From NCBI GenBank assembly GCA_958295485.1, contig OY282354.1:1674001-1738000 (forward strand): a DNA stretch of 64,000 nt. Direction: 5' to 3'. The notes under the pieces were generated by a model, which was not told the DNA's origin, ran no database searches, and worked only from the letters and a program-made list of their open reading frames with translations. Both the position numbers and the translations under genes were made by a program. Positions 1 through 8,682 of this stretch are shown here, piece after piece (the stretch's first letter is position 1; each line of letters begins with the position of its first letter). The DNA comes from an uncultured Gammaproteobacteria bacterium. Lineage in GTDB: Bacteria; Pseudomonadota; Gammaproteobacteria; Eutrophobiales; Eutrophobiaceae.

Positions 1-1
1 G

Positions 2-418
2 GCAGAGACCAACCGCGCGCCGTTCGATGTCGCCGAAGGCGAATCTGAAATCGTCGCGGGGTTTCACGTCGAGTACGGCGGCATGGCATTCTCCATTTTC
101 TTTATGGCGGAATACGCCAACATGATATTGATTTCCGTCCTGACGGCGGTCCTGTTCTGTGGCGGCTGGCTGTCCCCCTTTCAGGGCTTGCCGCTGATTG
201 GCGCCATACCCTATATCAGTGAGCCGAGCATATTATGGCTGTTAATTAAAACCTCGGTATTTTTATTCTTGTTTCTATGGTTCAGGGCGACCTTTCCCCG
301 TTATAGGTACGACCAGATCATGCGCTTGGGTTGGAAGGTGTTTTTACCTATTACCATTGTCTGGATCGTTGTCATAGCCGGCATGGTGGTTGCCCGAGTC
401 CCCCCCTGGTTCAGTTGA
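2..418 (+). CDS. nuoH: NADH:quinone oxidoreductase subunit H, 3' part only
   Basis: NuoH is the membrane subunit of complex I that sits at the junction with the peripheral arm and helps form the quinone chamber. Only the last 138 codons lie in the window; the gene enters open from the left edge. The visible part starts with the family signature [20 protein letters not shown] and then FFMAEYANM, both typical of NuoH, followed by hydrophobic helices and a TGA stop. A methionine at 83 is internal and is not a start. It is followed 153 bp later by nuoI, in the normal nuo order. Confidence 0.97.
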   Translation, partial: AETNRAPFDVAEGESEIVAGFHVEYGGMAFSIFFMAEYANMILISVLTAVLFCGGWLSPFQGLPLIGAIPYISEPSILWLLIKTSVFLFLFLWFRATFPRYRYDQIMRLGWKVFLPITIVWIVVIAGMVVARVPPWFS

Positions 419-571
419 ATGCCATGAGCACGCGCCGCAAAAAAATAAACCGACTGGATTTCACCCTCGCAGGGGCAAGCCCTCGCGCCGGCCCTGAGCA
501 ATGCCGGCGCGCGCCAACGGAGGGGGGATATTCCTGTCCCCTGGTTGCCCCTGCGGGTCGGAGATAAGCCA

Positions 572-1060
572 ATGCAAAAAATAAAAGATTATTTTCAGAG
601 TCTCTTGCTGTGGGAATTGCTGAAAGGACTGCGCCTGACGGGACGCTACCTGTTCAAGCGCAAAATTACCGTGCAATATCCTGAGGAGAAGACCCCCCAA
701 TCATATCGTTTTCGGGGGCTGCATGCGCTTCGCCGTTATCCGAACGGCGAAGAGCGCTGTATCGCGTGCAAATTATGCGAGGCGGTTTGTCCGGCCGTGG
801 CCATTACCATTGAATCGGAAGAGCGGGATGACGGCACGCGCAGGACTACCCGCTACGATATAGATTTAACAAAGTGTATTTTTTGCGGGTTTTGTGAAGA
901 ATCATGCCCGGTGGATTCCATTGTCGAAACGCGCATATACGAATATCACGGCGAAAAACGCGGCGACCTGCTGATGACGAAACAAAAATTACTGGAAGTA
1001 GGGGACATGGCGGAAGACCAGATTGCAGAAGACCGGGCAAGGGAAGCCATGTACAGGTGA
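572..1060 (+). CDS. nuoI: NADH:quinone oxidoreductase subunit I (two 4Fe-4S ferredoxin)
   Basis: NuoI carries clusters N6a and N6b, which pass electrons from the peripheral arm of complex I towards N2 and quinone. The 162-residue product has the two expected motifs, [12 protein letters not shown] near residue 60 and [12 protein letters not shown] near residue 99, each with three closely spaced cysteines plus a distal CP. The ATG at 572 is chosen because a GGAG precedes it by about 8 bases and the protein then begins [10 protein letters not shown], matching family length. An upstream in-frame ATG at 545 would add nine unlikely residues. Confidence 0.97.
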   Translation: MQKIKDYFQSLLLWELLKGLRLTGRYLFKRKITVQYPEEKTPQSYRFRGLHALRRYPNGEERCIACKLCEAVCPAVAITIESEERDDGTRRTTRYDIDLTKCIFCGFCEESCPVDSIVETRIYEYHGEKRGDLLMTKQKLLEVGDMAEDQIAEDRAREAMYR

Positions 1061-1080
1061 GCGCCATAATGACGCCCCCC

Positions 1081-1166
1081 TGTGGTTGCCCCTGTATCGG
1101 GTGGTAGCGATGTATCGTAAGGGCAATCCCCATGGTTGCCCTGTATCAGGTGATGGCGATATATCA
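1081..1166 (+). repeat. Imperfect direct repeat between nuoI and nuoJ
   Basis: Two copies of a roughly 37-base segment (about 1081-1117 and 1131-1166) share GGTTGCCC-CTGTATC-GGTG-T-GCGAT-TATC with a few substitutions. They fill most of the 185-bp gap between nuoI and nuoJ, which is unusually long for this operon. The motif GTGGTTGCCC also occurs near 61420. The role is unknown; this looks like a local duplication of a dispersed element. Confidence 0.5.
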
Positions 1167-1245
1167 TTTTGGCAGGCGCGGGGTCTGTCTTTACGGGGGT
1201 GGTTATGTTGAACAGGAACGAAAAACGAAAAACTGGAAACTGAAA

Positions 1246-1914
1246 ATGTTGGAGCAGGTTGTTTTTTACATTTTTGGGGCGGTGTTGGTGACCTCGGCCG
1301 GCATGGTGGTCACGGTGCGCAACCCGGTCCACGCCGCGCTTTTCCTGGTGCTGGCATTCTTTTGCAGCGCGGCCATCTGGTTGCTACTGCAAGCGGAGTT
1401 CCTGGCTATCGTATTGGTGCTGGTTTACGTCGGCGCCGTGATGGTGTTGTTCCTGTTCGTAGTGATGATGCTGAATATCAACCTGGCCCCGCTGCGGGAA
1501 GGTTTTGCCGGGTTTTTACCCGTCGGCTTGTTCGTCGCCGCCTTGATGTTGACTGCCATGGGATTGATTGTCAGCTCCGACCACGTTTTGCCGGGGCTAC
1601 CCCCGGCGGCGGCTCAACCCCCGATCGATGCCGCTAATACCGAACTGTTAGGCAAGACCTTGTTTACTGAATATCTTTATCCCTTCGAAATCGCCGGCGC
1701 CATCCTGCTGGTCGCCATTATCGCTGCGATCAGTCTGACCATGCGTAAACCGGCGGCGCAACGCACGCCAAAACCGGAGAAGCAGGTTGTTGTCAAGCGC
1801 GATACGCGGGTGCGTCTCGTCAACATGGAGTCCGCAAGTCCCCCTGAGAAGGGGGATTCAGGGGGTTTAAGTCAGAGGTCGCAAGGGGGGAAACAGGGAG
1901 ACAACAGTGATTGA
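1246..1914 (+). CDS. nuoJ: NADH:quinone oxidoreductase subunit J
   Basis: Membrane subunit of complex I with five predicted helices. The ATG at 1246 ([15 protein letters not shown]) is preferred over the ATG at 1132 because the 38 residues in between are hydrophilic and unlike the family. Conserved features include the helix [20 protein letters not shown] with its pi-bulge-type glycine region. At 222 residues it is longer than the roughly 165-200 usual for the family. The extra tail (ending in [10 protein letters not shown] and beyond) is low-complexity and partly encoded by a dispersed GC-rich element at 1833-1868. Its 3' end overlaps nuoK by 8 bp. Confidence 0.95.
   Translation: MLEQVVFYIFGAVLVTSAGMVVTVRNPVHAALFLVLAFFCSAAIWLLLQAEFLAIVLVLVYVGAVMVLFLFVVMMLNINLAPLREGFAGFLPVGLFVAALMLTAMGLIVSSDHVLPGLPPAAAQPPIDAANTELLGKTLFTEYLYPFEIAGAILLVAIIAAISLTMRKPAAQRTPKPEKQVVVKRDTRVRLVNMESASPPEKGDSGGLSQRSQGGKQGDNSD
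1833..1868. repeat. Dispersed GC-rich element inside the 3' end of nuoJ
   Basis: The sequence AGTCCCCCTGAGAAGGGGG followed by ATTCAGGGGG has the form C-run, TGA, A-AGGGG, ATTC, G-run. Closely related copies occur at about 19102-19122, 54166-54201, 54731-54762 and 54798-54830, with degenerate copies near 45440-45500. It is semi-palindromic (CCCCCT...AGGGGG) and could fold as a hairpin. Here it is read through and supplies codons for the NuoJ tail. Confidence 0.7.
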
Positions 1915-2212
1915 GCTTACCGAAGTCCTGGTCTTAGCCGCGTTGCTCTTCTGTATCAGTGTGGCGGGCATTTTCATCAACAGGAAAAACGTCATCATTT
2001 TATTGATGTGTATCGAGCTGATGTTGCTGTCAGTCAACTTGAACTTCATTGCGTTTTCCCATTTTGCAGGTGACATCCACGGCCAGGTATTCGTCTTTTT
2101 TATCCTGACGGTCGCCGCCGCCGAGGCTGCCATCGGCCTGGCGATATTAGTCGTCCTGTTTCGTAATCGAAATACCATCAACGTGGCCGACCTCGACAGT
2201 ATGCGGGGATAA
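1907..2212 (+). CDS. nuoK: NADH:quinone oxidoreductase subunit K
   Basis: Small antiporter-like (MrpC-type) membrane subunit of complex I, 101 residues with three transmembrane helices. Helix 2 contains the buried acidic residue in [13 protein letters not shown], and helix 3 contains [13 protein letters not shown] with the second conserved glutamate used in proton translocation. The start is GTG at 1907 and overlaps the nuoJ stop by 8 bp, suggesting translational coupling. The stop is followed after two bases by the nuoL start. Confidence 0.97.
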   Translation: MIELTEVLVLAALLFCISVAGIFINRKNVIILLMCIELMLLSVNLNFIAFSHFAGDIHGQVFVFFILTVAAAEAAIGLAILVVLFRNRNTINVADLDSMRG

Positions 2213-2214
2213 AC

Positions 2215-4188
2215 ATGGCCGCCTACATGGAAAATATTTATCTCGCCATCGTCTTATCGCCTTTAATCGGGGCGCTCATCGCCGGTCTGTTTGGTCGCTT
2301 CATCGGCAGGAGAGGGGCGCATTGGATAACGATAATCGGCGTTGGTATTTCCGCAATGCTTTCCCTGGTTGCCTATAAGCATCTCATGTTTGATGGCGGT
2401 GAAGTGTATAACGCCGCAGTCTATACCTGGCTGACGACGGGCGGTTACAGTTTTGAAGTGGGTTTCCTGATCGATCGGCTATCCGTGACCATGATGGTGG
2501 TCGTCAGTTTTGTTTCCTGGATGATCCATATTTATACCATCGGTTATATGCGTGATGATCCGGGCTACCAGCGCTTTTTCAGTTATATTTCCCTGTTCAC
2601 CTTCGCCATGTTGACCTTGGTCATGTCGAACAACTTCATGCAGCTGTTTTTCGGCTGGGAAGCGGTTGGATTGGTCTCTTATCTGTTAATCGGCTTCTGG
2701 TTCAAGCGGGAGTCCGCCATCTTCGCAAGCCTGAAAGCCTTTATCGTGAACCGGGTTGGTGATTTCGGTTTCCTGATCGGGGTTGCCGCTGTCCTGATGT
2801 ATTTCAATTCGCTGGATTATATGGAAGTATTCAGCCAGGCCGAGGCGGTTGCCGGCTTGACCCTGAGTCCCATCCCGGGCTATGAATGGTCAGTGATGAC
2901 CCTTATCTGTATCTGCCTGTTTATCGGCGCCATGGGGAAATCCGCCCAGTTTCCCCTGCACGTGTGGTTGCCCGATTCCATGGAAGGCCCGACACCCATT
3001 TCCGCGCTAATTCACGCGGCGACGATGGTAACGGCCGGTATTTTCATGGTGGCGCGCATGTCGCCCTTATATGAACTGTCCGAGGTTGCCCTCAGTTTTA
3101 TTTTACTGGTTGGCGCGGTAACGGCGTTCTTCATGGGGCTTTTGGGGCTTGTTCAGAACGACATCAAGCGGGTTGTCGCCTACTCGACCTTGTCACAGTT
3201 GGGCTATATGACGGTGGCGCTCGGCGCCTCCGCCTATTCAGTGGCGATCTTTCACCTGGTTACTCATGCCTTTTTCAAGGCGTTGCTTTTCCTGGCGGCC
3301 GGTTCCGTGATTATTGCGTTACACCATGAACAGGACATGCGCAAGATGGGCGGATTGTATCGTTATATGCCTGTCACCTGGTTCACAGGCTTGATCGGTT
3401 CACTCGCCTTGATCGGTTTTCCGTTTACATCCGGTTTTTATTCAAAGGATTCCATTATCGAAGCAGTCCATCATTCACAGCTGCCTGGTTCAGGCATCGC
3501 CTATATCGCCGTGTTGCTGGGTGTATTTATCACGGCGCTTTATTCATTCCGAATGTTTTTCCTGACGTTCCATGGTGAAGAACGAATAACCCGGCATACC
3601 TGGGAGAATTTGAAAGAATCGCCGGCGGTTGTCACTGTGCCATTGGCGGTCCTGGCAATCCCGTCCCTGGTTATCGGCGCCGTGTTGGTCGGTCCCATGG
3701 TCTTTGGCGATTACTACATGGATGCCCTGCGCGTGTCCGCCAGTCATGCGGAAGGGCTGAACGAAATGGCTTCACGCTATACGGGCGTGATGGGTTTTAC
3801 CTTGAACGCATTTACCCACGCGCCGGTCTGGCTGGCCTTTGCCGGCGTTTTTACCGCGTGGTTATTTTACATCAGGTTTCCACATTGGCCGGCCAGGATT
3901 GTCGGCTCGTTTGGATTGCTGTATCAATTCCTCGTTAAAAAATATTATTTTGATGAGGTCTACCAGGCTGTTTTCGCCGGTGGCGCGCGGGGCGCGGGTA
4001 AATTACTTTGGCAACAGGGAGACGTGCAGGTAATAGATGGGGTATTGGTGAATGGGACCGCTCGCGTAATTCGTTGGTCTTCGGGCGTAATAAGGACGTT
4101 GCAGTCCGGTTACCTGTATCACTATGCCTTTGCCATGATTATCGGTTTGCTGTTGCTCCTGGCTGTTTTTGTCCATCAGGTTTTTTGA
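2215..4188 (+). CDS. nuoL: NADH:quinone oxidoreductase subunit L
   Basis: Largest antiporter-like proton-pumping subunit of complex I, 657 residues, slightly longer than the E. coli protein. Family landmarks include the N-terminal segment with FFSYISLFTFAMLTLVMSNN, then FFGWEAVGLVSYLLIGFW, the glutamate/lysine pump centre, and HAATMVTAGIFMVARM with its conserved histidine. The long amphipathic C-terminal region (HL helix and final TM, about residues 520-657) is present. An alternative start lies at ATG 2227. It is packed directly behind nuoK with a 2-bp gap. Confidence 0.97.
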   Translation: MAAYMENIYLAIVLSPLIGALIAGLFGRFIGRRGAHWITIIGVGISAMLSLVAYKHLMFDGGEVYNAAVYTWLTTGGYSFEVGFLIDRLSVTMMVVVSFVSWMIHIYTIGYMRDDPGYQRFFSYISLFTFAMLTLVMSNNFMQLFFGWEAVGLVSYLLIGFWFKRESAIFASLKAFIVNRVGDFGFLIGVAAVLMYFNSLDYMEVFSQAEAVAGLTLSPIPGYEWSVMTLICICLFIGAMGKSAQFPLHVWLPDSMEGPTPISALIHAATMVTAGIFMVARMSPLYELSEVALSFILLVGAVTAFFMGLLGLVQNDIKRVVAYSTLSQLGYMTVALGASAYSVAIFHLVTHAFFKALLFLAAGSVIIALHHEQDMRKMGGLYRYMPVTWFTGLIGSLALIGFPFTSGFYSKDSIIEAVHHSQLPGSGIAYIAVLLGVFITALYSFRMFFLTFHGEERITRHTWENLKESPAVVTVPLAVLAIPSLVIGAVLVGPMVFGDYYMDALRVSASHAEGLNEMASRYTGVMGFTLNAFTHAPVWLAFAGVFTAWLFYIRFPHWPARIVGSFGLLYQFLVKKYYFDEVYQAVFAGGARGAGKLLWQQGDVQVIDGVLVNGTARVIRWSSGVIRTLQSGYLYHYAFAMIIGLLLLLAVFVHQVF

Positions 4189-4198
4189 AGACGGGGCA

Positions 4199-5731
4199 AT
4201 GGGTCAAACTTTACCAATCCTGAGTTTATTGATCTGGGCGCCCATATTGGGCGGCCTGTTTATTTTATATATCGGAGACAGACAAAAGCAGGCAGTCAAA
4301 TTATTTTCATTGGCCGTATCCGTACTGGTCTTTTTATCGTCAACCTTGTTATACCTTCGGTTCGATACTTCAACCTACCTGATGCAGTTCGTGGAACATG
4401 CCGTGTGGATTGAGACATTCGGCATAAATTATCACCTGGGCGTCGATGGCATTTCGGTTCCCCTGATCTTGTTGACGACGTTTACGACCGTCCTGGTCAT
4501 TATTGCCGGCTGGGAGGTGATAGAAACCAGGCTCTCCCAATACATGGCGTCTTTTCTTATCCTGGAAGGATTGATGAACGGGGTATTCGCCTCCCTGGAC
4601 GCCATCCTGTTTTATTTTTTCTGGGAAGCCATGTTGATACCCATGTTCCTGATCATCGGCGTCTGGGGTGGCCCGAGGCGCGTCTATGCGACGATCAAGT
4701 TTTTTCTCTATACCTTCCTGGGTTCGGTATTCATGCTGGTAGCCTTGTTGTACCTGTATTCGAAAATGGGGAGTTTTTATATATTGGACCTGCACATGTT
4801 GCCGTTATCACTCACCGCGCAAAAATGGCTGTTTATCGCCTTCCTGCTCGCCTTTGCCGTGAAAGTTCCCATGTGGCCCGTGCATACCTGGTTGCCGGAT
4901 GCCCACGTCGAGGCGCCTACGGGCGGCTCTGTAGTCCTGGCGGCGATCCTGTTGAAGATGGGGGGGTACGGGTTCCTCCGCTTCAGTTTGCCCATAGCGC
5001 CGGATGCCAGCGCCGCCCTGGCGGGTTTCATGATCGTATTGTCGTTGATCGCCATTGTCTATATCGGCTTTGTCGCCCTGGTGCAGCAGGACATGAAAAA
5101 GTTGATTGCCTACTCGTCTGTTTCCCACATGGGATTTGTCACCTTGGGATTTTTTGTCGTGTTTTTCATCATGGGCCCGGCGCGCTCAATCCCGGCAGGG
5201 TCAATTGACAGCGTCGTGATGGGATTGGAAGGCGGCATGATGCAGATGATATCCCACGGGTTTATCTCGGCAGCCTTATTCCTGTGCGTCGGCGTGATGT
5301 ACGACCGGATCCACAGCCGGGAAATCGCCGATTACGGCGGCGTGGCGAATACCATGCCGGTGTTTGCGTCTTTCCTGATGTTGTTTGCCATGGCCAATGC
5401 CGGCTTGCCCGGCACCTCCGGGTTTGTCGGTGAATTTCTGGTCATCCTGAGCAGTTTTCAGGCCAATATCTGGATTGCCGTTTTAGCGGCGACGACATTG
5501 ATTTTGGGCGCGGCCTATACCTTGTGGATGTATAAACGGGTGATATTCGGCGAGGTAGCCAATGAACGCGTGGCTGGACTTGAAGATATTTCCCTGCGCG
5601 AAGCTTCGTTTTTATCCCTGCTTGCCATCGCCGTGTTGCTCTTGGGCATCTGGCCGGCGCCGTTGTTCGAAATCATGGACGCCACGATCAATCATTTGGT
5701 TGAACATATTTCACAACCTAAAACCGGATAA
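4199..5731 (+). CDS. nuoM: NADH:quinone oxidoreductase subunit M
   Basis: Antiporter-like proton-pumping subunit of complex I, 510 residues. Recognisable blocks are YHLGVDGISVPLILLTTF, FYFFWEAMLIPMFLIIGVWG and VHTWLPDAHVEAPTGGSVVL, with the conserved glutamate, lysine and histidine of the pump. The start is set at ATG 4199 (MGQTLPILS), ten bases after the nuoL stop; an in-frame ATG at 4169 would overlap nuoL and adds an atypical N-terminus. Its last codons (after EHISQPKTG) form the left part of the 128-bp tandem duplication that continues into nuoN. Confidence 0.97.
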   Translation: MGQTLPILSLLIWAPILGGLFILYIGDRQKQAVKLFSLAVSVLVFLSSTLLYLRFDTSTYLMQFVEHAVWIETFGINYHLGVDGISVPLILLTTFTTVLVIIAGWEVIETRLSQYMASFLILEGLMNGVFASLDAILFYFFWEAMLIPMFLIIGVWGGPRRVYATIKFFLYTFLGSVFMLVALLYLYSKMGSFYILDLHMLPLSLTAQKWLFIAFLLAFAVKVPMWPVHTWLPDAHVEAPTGGSVVLAAILLKMGGYGFLRFSLPIAPDASAALAGFMIVLSLIAIVYIGFVALVQQDMKKLIAYSSVSHMGFVTLGFFVVFFIMGPARSIPAGSIDSVVMGLEGGMMQMISHGFISAALFLCVGVMYDRIHSREIADYGGVANTMPVFASFLMLFAMANAGLPGTSGFVGEFLVILSSFQANIWIAVLAATTLILGAAYTLWMYKRVIFGEVANERVAGLEDISLREASFLSLLAIAVLLLGIWPAPLFEIMDATINHLVEHISQPKTG

Positions 5732-5733
5732 TC

Positions 5734-5859
5734 ATGTCTATCACTGCTGAAATCGTATTTCTTATCCCGGAACTGGCGCTGTTGACATTAGCTTGCCTGA
5801 TATTGGTTTGTGACGCCTTTTCAACTGGTTGGACATATTTCAAACCTGAAACCGGATAA
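5734..5859 (+). pseudogene. Truncated nuoN duplicate 1 (41-codon mini-ORF)
   Basis: Starts exactly like nuoN (MSITAEIVFLIPELALL) and keeps 31 nuoN codons. It then runs into a copy of the nuoM tail read in another frame (ending TYFKPETG) and a TAA stop. It lies 2 bp behind the nuoM stop and 2 bp before the next copy. If translated it would give a single hydrophobic helix. It is most simply a by-product of tandem duplication, but it keeps an intact start and the same upstream sequence as nuoN. Confidence 0.75.
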
Positions 5860-5861
5860 TC

Positions 5862-5987
5862 ATGTCTATCACTGCTGAAATCGTATTTCTTGTCCCGGAA
5901 TTGACGCTGTTGATATTAGCTTGCCTGATATTGGTTTGTGACGCCTTTTCAACTGGTTGGACATATTTCAAACCTGAAACCGGATAA
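5862..5987 (+). pseudogene. Truncated nuoN duplicate 2 (41-codon mini-ORF)
   Basis: Second tandem copy of the nuoN 5' end fused to the nuoM tail, again 41 codons and TAA. It begins MSITAEIVFLVPELTLL and ends TYFKPETG. The stop is followed after two bases by the true nuoN start. The same junction (ACCGGATAATCATG) precedes all three ATGs, so any ribosome loading signal is shared. Both duplicates remained open to the same codon despite point differences, which may mean they are recent or mildly tolerated. Confidence 0.75.
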
Positions 5988-5989
5988 TC

Positions 5990-7438
5990 ATGTCTATCAC
6001 TGCTGAAATCGTATTTCTTGTCCCGGAACTGGCGCTGTTGATATTAGCTTGCCTGATATTGGTTTGTGACGCCTTTTCAACTGATCCGGGCAAATTACTG
6101 ACCTATCGGCTGGCCCAGTTTTCCCTGGTTGCGGTGTTGCTTCTCGTGGTTTACCTGTACCCGGATGATGCCGTTTCGGTGTTCCACCAACACTTCATAT
6201 CAGACCCGCTGAGCGCCGTGCTCAAAGTGACCATCTGTGCCGTGTCCATTATCGTGTTCTCCTATTCATACGATTACTTTGAAGAACGCGACACGTTGCA
6301 AGGCGAATATTTCGTGCTTGGATTATTTGCCGTATTAGGCATGTTGATCATGGCATCGGCGTATAGCATGTTAACGGTGTACCTGGGCCTGGAACTGATG
6401 TCGTTGTCTTTATATGCCATGGTGGCGATGCACAAAGGCTCCGGAACCGCATCCGAGGCAGCCATAAAATATTTCGTCCTGGGCGCCTTGGCGTCCGGCA
6501 TATTGTTGTACGGCATTTCGATCCTGTACGGCGCCTCAGGCACGCTGGTATTGCCGGAGCTCGCCGCGCACGTCTCCGCGCGGACTGAAACCGACGTGCT
6601 GTTAGTTTTCGGACTTGTCTTCGTGGTTGTGGGTATCGCGTTCAAGCTGGGCGCCGTTCCTTTTCATATGTGGATACCGGACGTGTACGAAGGCTCGCCC
6701 ACGGCGGTGACCCTGTTTTTGGCTACGGCGCCCAAGGTGGCCGCCTTTGCAATGGCGGTTCGTTTGCTGGTTGACGGTATGGAACCCCTGCATATCGATT
6801 GGCAGGGGATGCTTATTATCCTGTCGGTGCTGTCCATGGCTGCGGGAAATATTATCGCCATATCCCAAACCAACATCAAACGCATGCTGGCTTACTCCAC
6901 CATCGCCCATGCCGGCTTCTTGATACTCGGCATTTTGCCCGGTATGCGGCTGGACGTGGGTTATGGCTATGCCGGCGCGCTGTTTTACGTGATCGTCTAT
7001 GCCATTATGAGCCTGGGCGCCTTTGGCGTCGTCATCCTGTTGGGCCGCAAAGACCATGAATCCGACAGGCTGGAAGACTTCAAGGGACTCGCCGAGCGCA
7101 GTCCCTGGTTTGCCTTCATCATGTTGCTGCTCATGTTCTCGCTGGCCGGCGTCCCCCCGTTCGCCGGGTTCTGGGCCAAGTGGTTCGTCATCAAGGAAGT
7201 CGTTGCAATCGGCCATATCTGGTTGGCTGCATCAGCCGTCATCTTCTCCGTGATCGGCGCTTACTATTATCTGCGCATAGTCAAATTGATGTACTTCGAT
7301 CAACCGGAACACATGACCGAAATCAAGGCGAGCAGACAGATGCGAATGGCGCTAAGCCTCAATGGGCTGGCCTTGCTGATACTGGGTTTTATTCCGGGCA
7401 AACTCATGGACATCTGCACAAGCGTCTTGGGATTTTAA
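5990..7438 (+). CDS. nuoN: NADH:quinone oxidoreductase subunit N
   Basis: Third antiporter-like subunit of complex I, 482 residues, matching the family. Motifs include YLGLELMSLSLYAMVAM with the conserved glutamate, FKLGAVPFHMWIPDVYEGSP, and the C-terminal block SLAGVPPFAGFWAKWFVIK. The start is the ATG of the third 128-bp repeat copy, the only one followed by the whole gene. The last 18 codons (GFIPGKLMDIC to the stop) are repeated downstream in a 131-bp array, so both ends of this gene have been tandemly duplicated. Confidence 0.97.
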   Translation: MSITAEIVFLVPELALLILACLILVCDAFSTDPGKLLTYRLAQFSLVAVLLLVVYLYPDDAVSVFHQHFISDPLSAVLKVTICAVSIIVFSYSYDYFEERDTLQGEYFVLGLFAVLGMLIMASAYSMLTVYLGLELMSLSLYAMVAMHKGSGTASEAAIKYFVLGALASGILLYGISILYGASGTLVLPELAAHVSARTETDVLLVFGLVFVVVGIAFKLGAVPFHMWIPDVYEGSPTAVTLFLATAPKVAAFAMAVRLLVDGMEPLHIDWQGMLIILSVLSMAAGNIIAISQTNIKRMLAYSTIAHAGFLILGILPGMRLDVGYGYAGALFYVIVYAIMSLGAFGVVILLGRKDHESDRLEDFKGLAERSPWFAFIMLLLMFSLAGVPPFAGFWAKWFVIKEVVAIGHIWLAASAVIFSVIGAYYYLRIVKLMYFDQPEHMTEIKASRQMRMALSLNGLALLILGFIPGKLMDICTSVLGF

Positions 7439-8094
7439 CCCCTTACGGCATGGTTAACCCGGACAGGTGAATGCGGATGCTGACAAGTTCCAACAGGCTG
7501 AGCGCGTTGGCGCAGGGTTTTATTCCGGGCGAACCCATGGACATCTGCACAAGCGTCTTGGGATTTTAACCCCTTACGGCATGGTTAACCCGGACAGGTG
7601 AATGTGGATGCTGACAAGTTCCAACAGGCTGAGCGCGTTGGCGCAGGGTTTTATTCCGGGCAAACTCATACGCGTTTGCGCGAGAGCGCCGGGATTTTAA
7701 CCCCTTACGGCATGGTTAACCCGGACAGGTGAATGTGGATGCTGACAAGTTCCAACAGGCTGAGCGCGTTGGCGCAGGGTTTTATTCCGGGCAAACTCAT
7801 ACGCGTTTGCGCGAGAGCGCCGGGATTTTAACCCCTTACGGCATGGTTAACCCGGACAGGTGAATGTGGATGCTGACAAGTTCCAACAGGCTGGGCGCGT
7901 TGGCGCAGCGTTTTATTCCGGGCGAACCCATACGCGTTTGCGCGAGAGCGCCGGGATTTTAACTCATTACGGCATGGTTAACCCGGACAGGTGAATGCGG
8001 ATGCTGACAAGTTCCAACAGGCTGAGCGCGTTGGCGCAGGGTTTTATTCCGGGCAAACTCATACGCGTTTGCGCGAGAGCGCCGGGATTTTAAT
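7384..8094. repeat. 131-bp tandem repeat (about 5.5 copies) built on the nuoN 3' end
   Basis: The block GGGTTTTATTCCGGGC recurs (with minor changes) at 7384, 7515, 7646, 7777, 7908 and 8039, an exact 131-bp spacing each time. Each unit holds the last codons of nuoN, the stop TTTTAA, then ACCCCTTACGGCATGGTTAA and a stretch ending GAGCGCGTTGGCGCAG. From copy 3 onward the coding part reads GKLIRVCARAPGF instead of GKLMDICTSVLGF, so the copies fall into two subtypes. The array fills the whole gap between nuoN and the DUF2818 gene. Confidence 0.95.
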
Positions 8095-8103
8095 TCGTTC
8101 TTG

Positions 8104-8421
8104 ATGTCCTCAGGCAATCTCATCTGGTTGTTGATTATCGTCACCATCATCCTCGCCAATGTACCCTGGTTTTATGAACGTTTCCTGCTGTTCATCAAAC
8201 CGGACAAAAAACAGGCCTGGATGTGTCTGGTTGAGTGGTTGATCCTGTATTTCCTGGCGGGATTCCTGGCTTTGGGCGCAGAAAAAAAAATGCAGGGGGA
8301 AACCCACGCGCAGGACTGGGAATTTTACGCGGTGACGTTTTTTTTATTTATCGTCTTTACCTTCCCCGGTTTTATCTACCGCTATCAATTACGCCGCTAC
8401 CTGAAACCTGACGCGCAATGA
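8104..8421 (+). CDS. DUF2818 family membrane protein, nuo-associated
   Basis: 105 residues with three predicted transmembrane helices (about residues 5-20, 40-56 and 70-92) and a charged central loop. The sequence NVPWFYERFLLF near the N-terminus and the position directly after nuoN match the DUF2818 family. That family is known from nuo operons of beta- and some gammaproteobacteria and has no established function. An assembly or accessory role for complex I is an inference from context. ATG 8104 is chosen over TTG 8101. Confidence 0.8.
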   Translation: MSSGNLIWLLIIVTIILANVPWFYERFLLFIKPDKKQAWMCLVEWLILYFLAGFLALGAEKKMQGETHAQDWEFYAVTFFLFIVFTFPGFIYRYQLRRYLKPDAQ

Positions 8422-8427
8422 CGTTCC

Positions 8428-8682
8428 CTGGCCGGACCGGCATCCGTCCAGGTAAAACAGCTCGCCATAGCGGGATAAGTATCAATCAGCATGAGAGCGC
8501 TGGCCGGACCGGTATCCGTCCAGGCAAAACAGCTTGCCATAGCGGGATAAGTATCAATCAGTATGAGAGCGCTGGCCGGACCGGTATCCGTCCAGGTAAA
8601 ACAGCTTGCCATAGCGGGATAAGTATCAATCAGTATGAGAGCGCTGGCCGGACCGGTATCCGTCCAGGTAAAACACCTCAGC
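8428..8682. repeat. 72-bp tandem repeat (about 3.5 copies) between DUF2818 and psd
   Basis: The block CTGGCCGGACCGG starts at 8428, 8500, 8572 and 8644, an exact 72-bp period. A unit runs CTGGCCGGACCGGTATCCGTCCAGG through ATAGCGGGATAAG to CATGAGAGCG. Inside each unit CTGGCCGGAC...GTCCAG forms an inverted repeat. Because 72 is a multiple of three, reading frames stay open on both strands, but these are artefacts. The array lies between two convergent genes, so it may contribute to bidirectional termination. Confidence 0.93.

Larger units (their letters stand above)
5698..6083. repeat. 128-bp tandem repeat x3 across the nuoM/nuoN boundary
   Basis: Three adjacent copies of a segment holding the last 11 or so codons of nuoM, the TAA ATC ATG junction and the first 31 codons of nuoN. 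The ATG of each nuoN-like start lies at 5734, 5862 and 5990, giving an exact 128-bp period twice. Copies differ by scattered substitutions (for example CTTATCCCG against CTTGTCCCG, GTTGACATT against GTTGATATT). Only the third copy continues into full-length nuoN. No spacers are present, so this is not a CRISPR array. Confidence 0.95.

Noticed and set aside
6602-7216. 204-codon minus-strand frame opposite nuoN
   Set aside because: Shadow of a highly conserved gene; hydrophilic, low-complexity composition typical of antisense frames.
7384-8094. Possible CRISPR array in the regular 131-bp repeats
   Set aside because: Units are contiguous with no unique spacers, contain the nuoN 3' end and no cas genes are present. 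The same reasoning excludes the 128-, 72-, 161- and 168-bp arrays.
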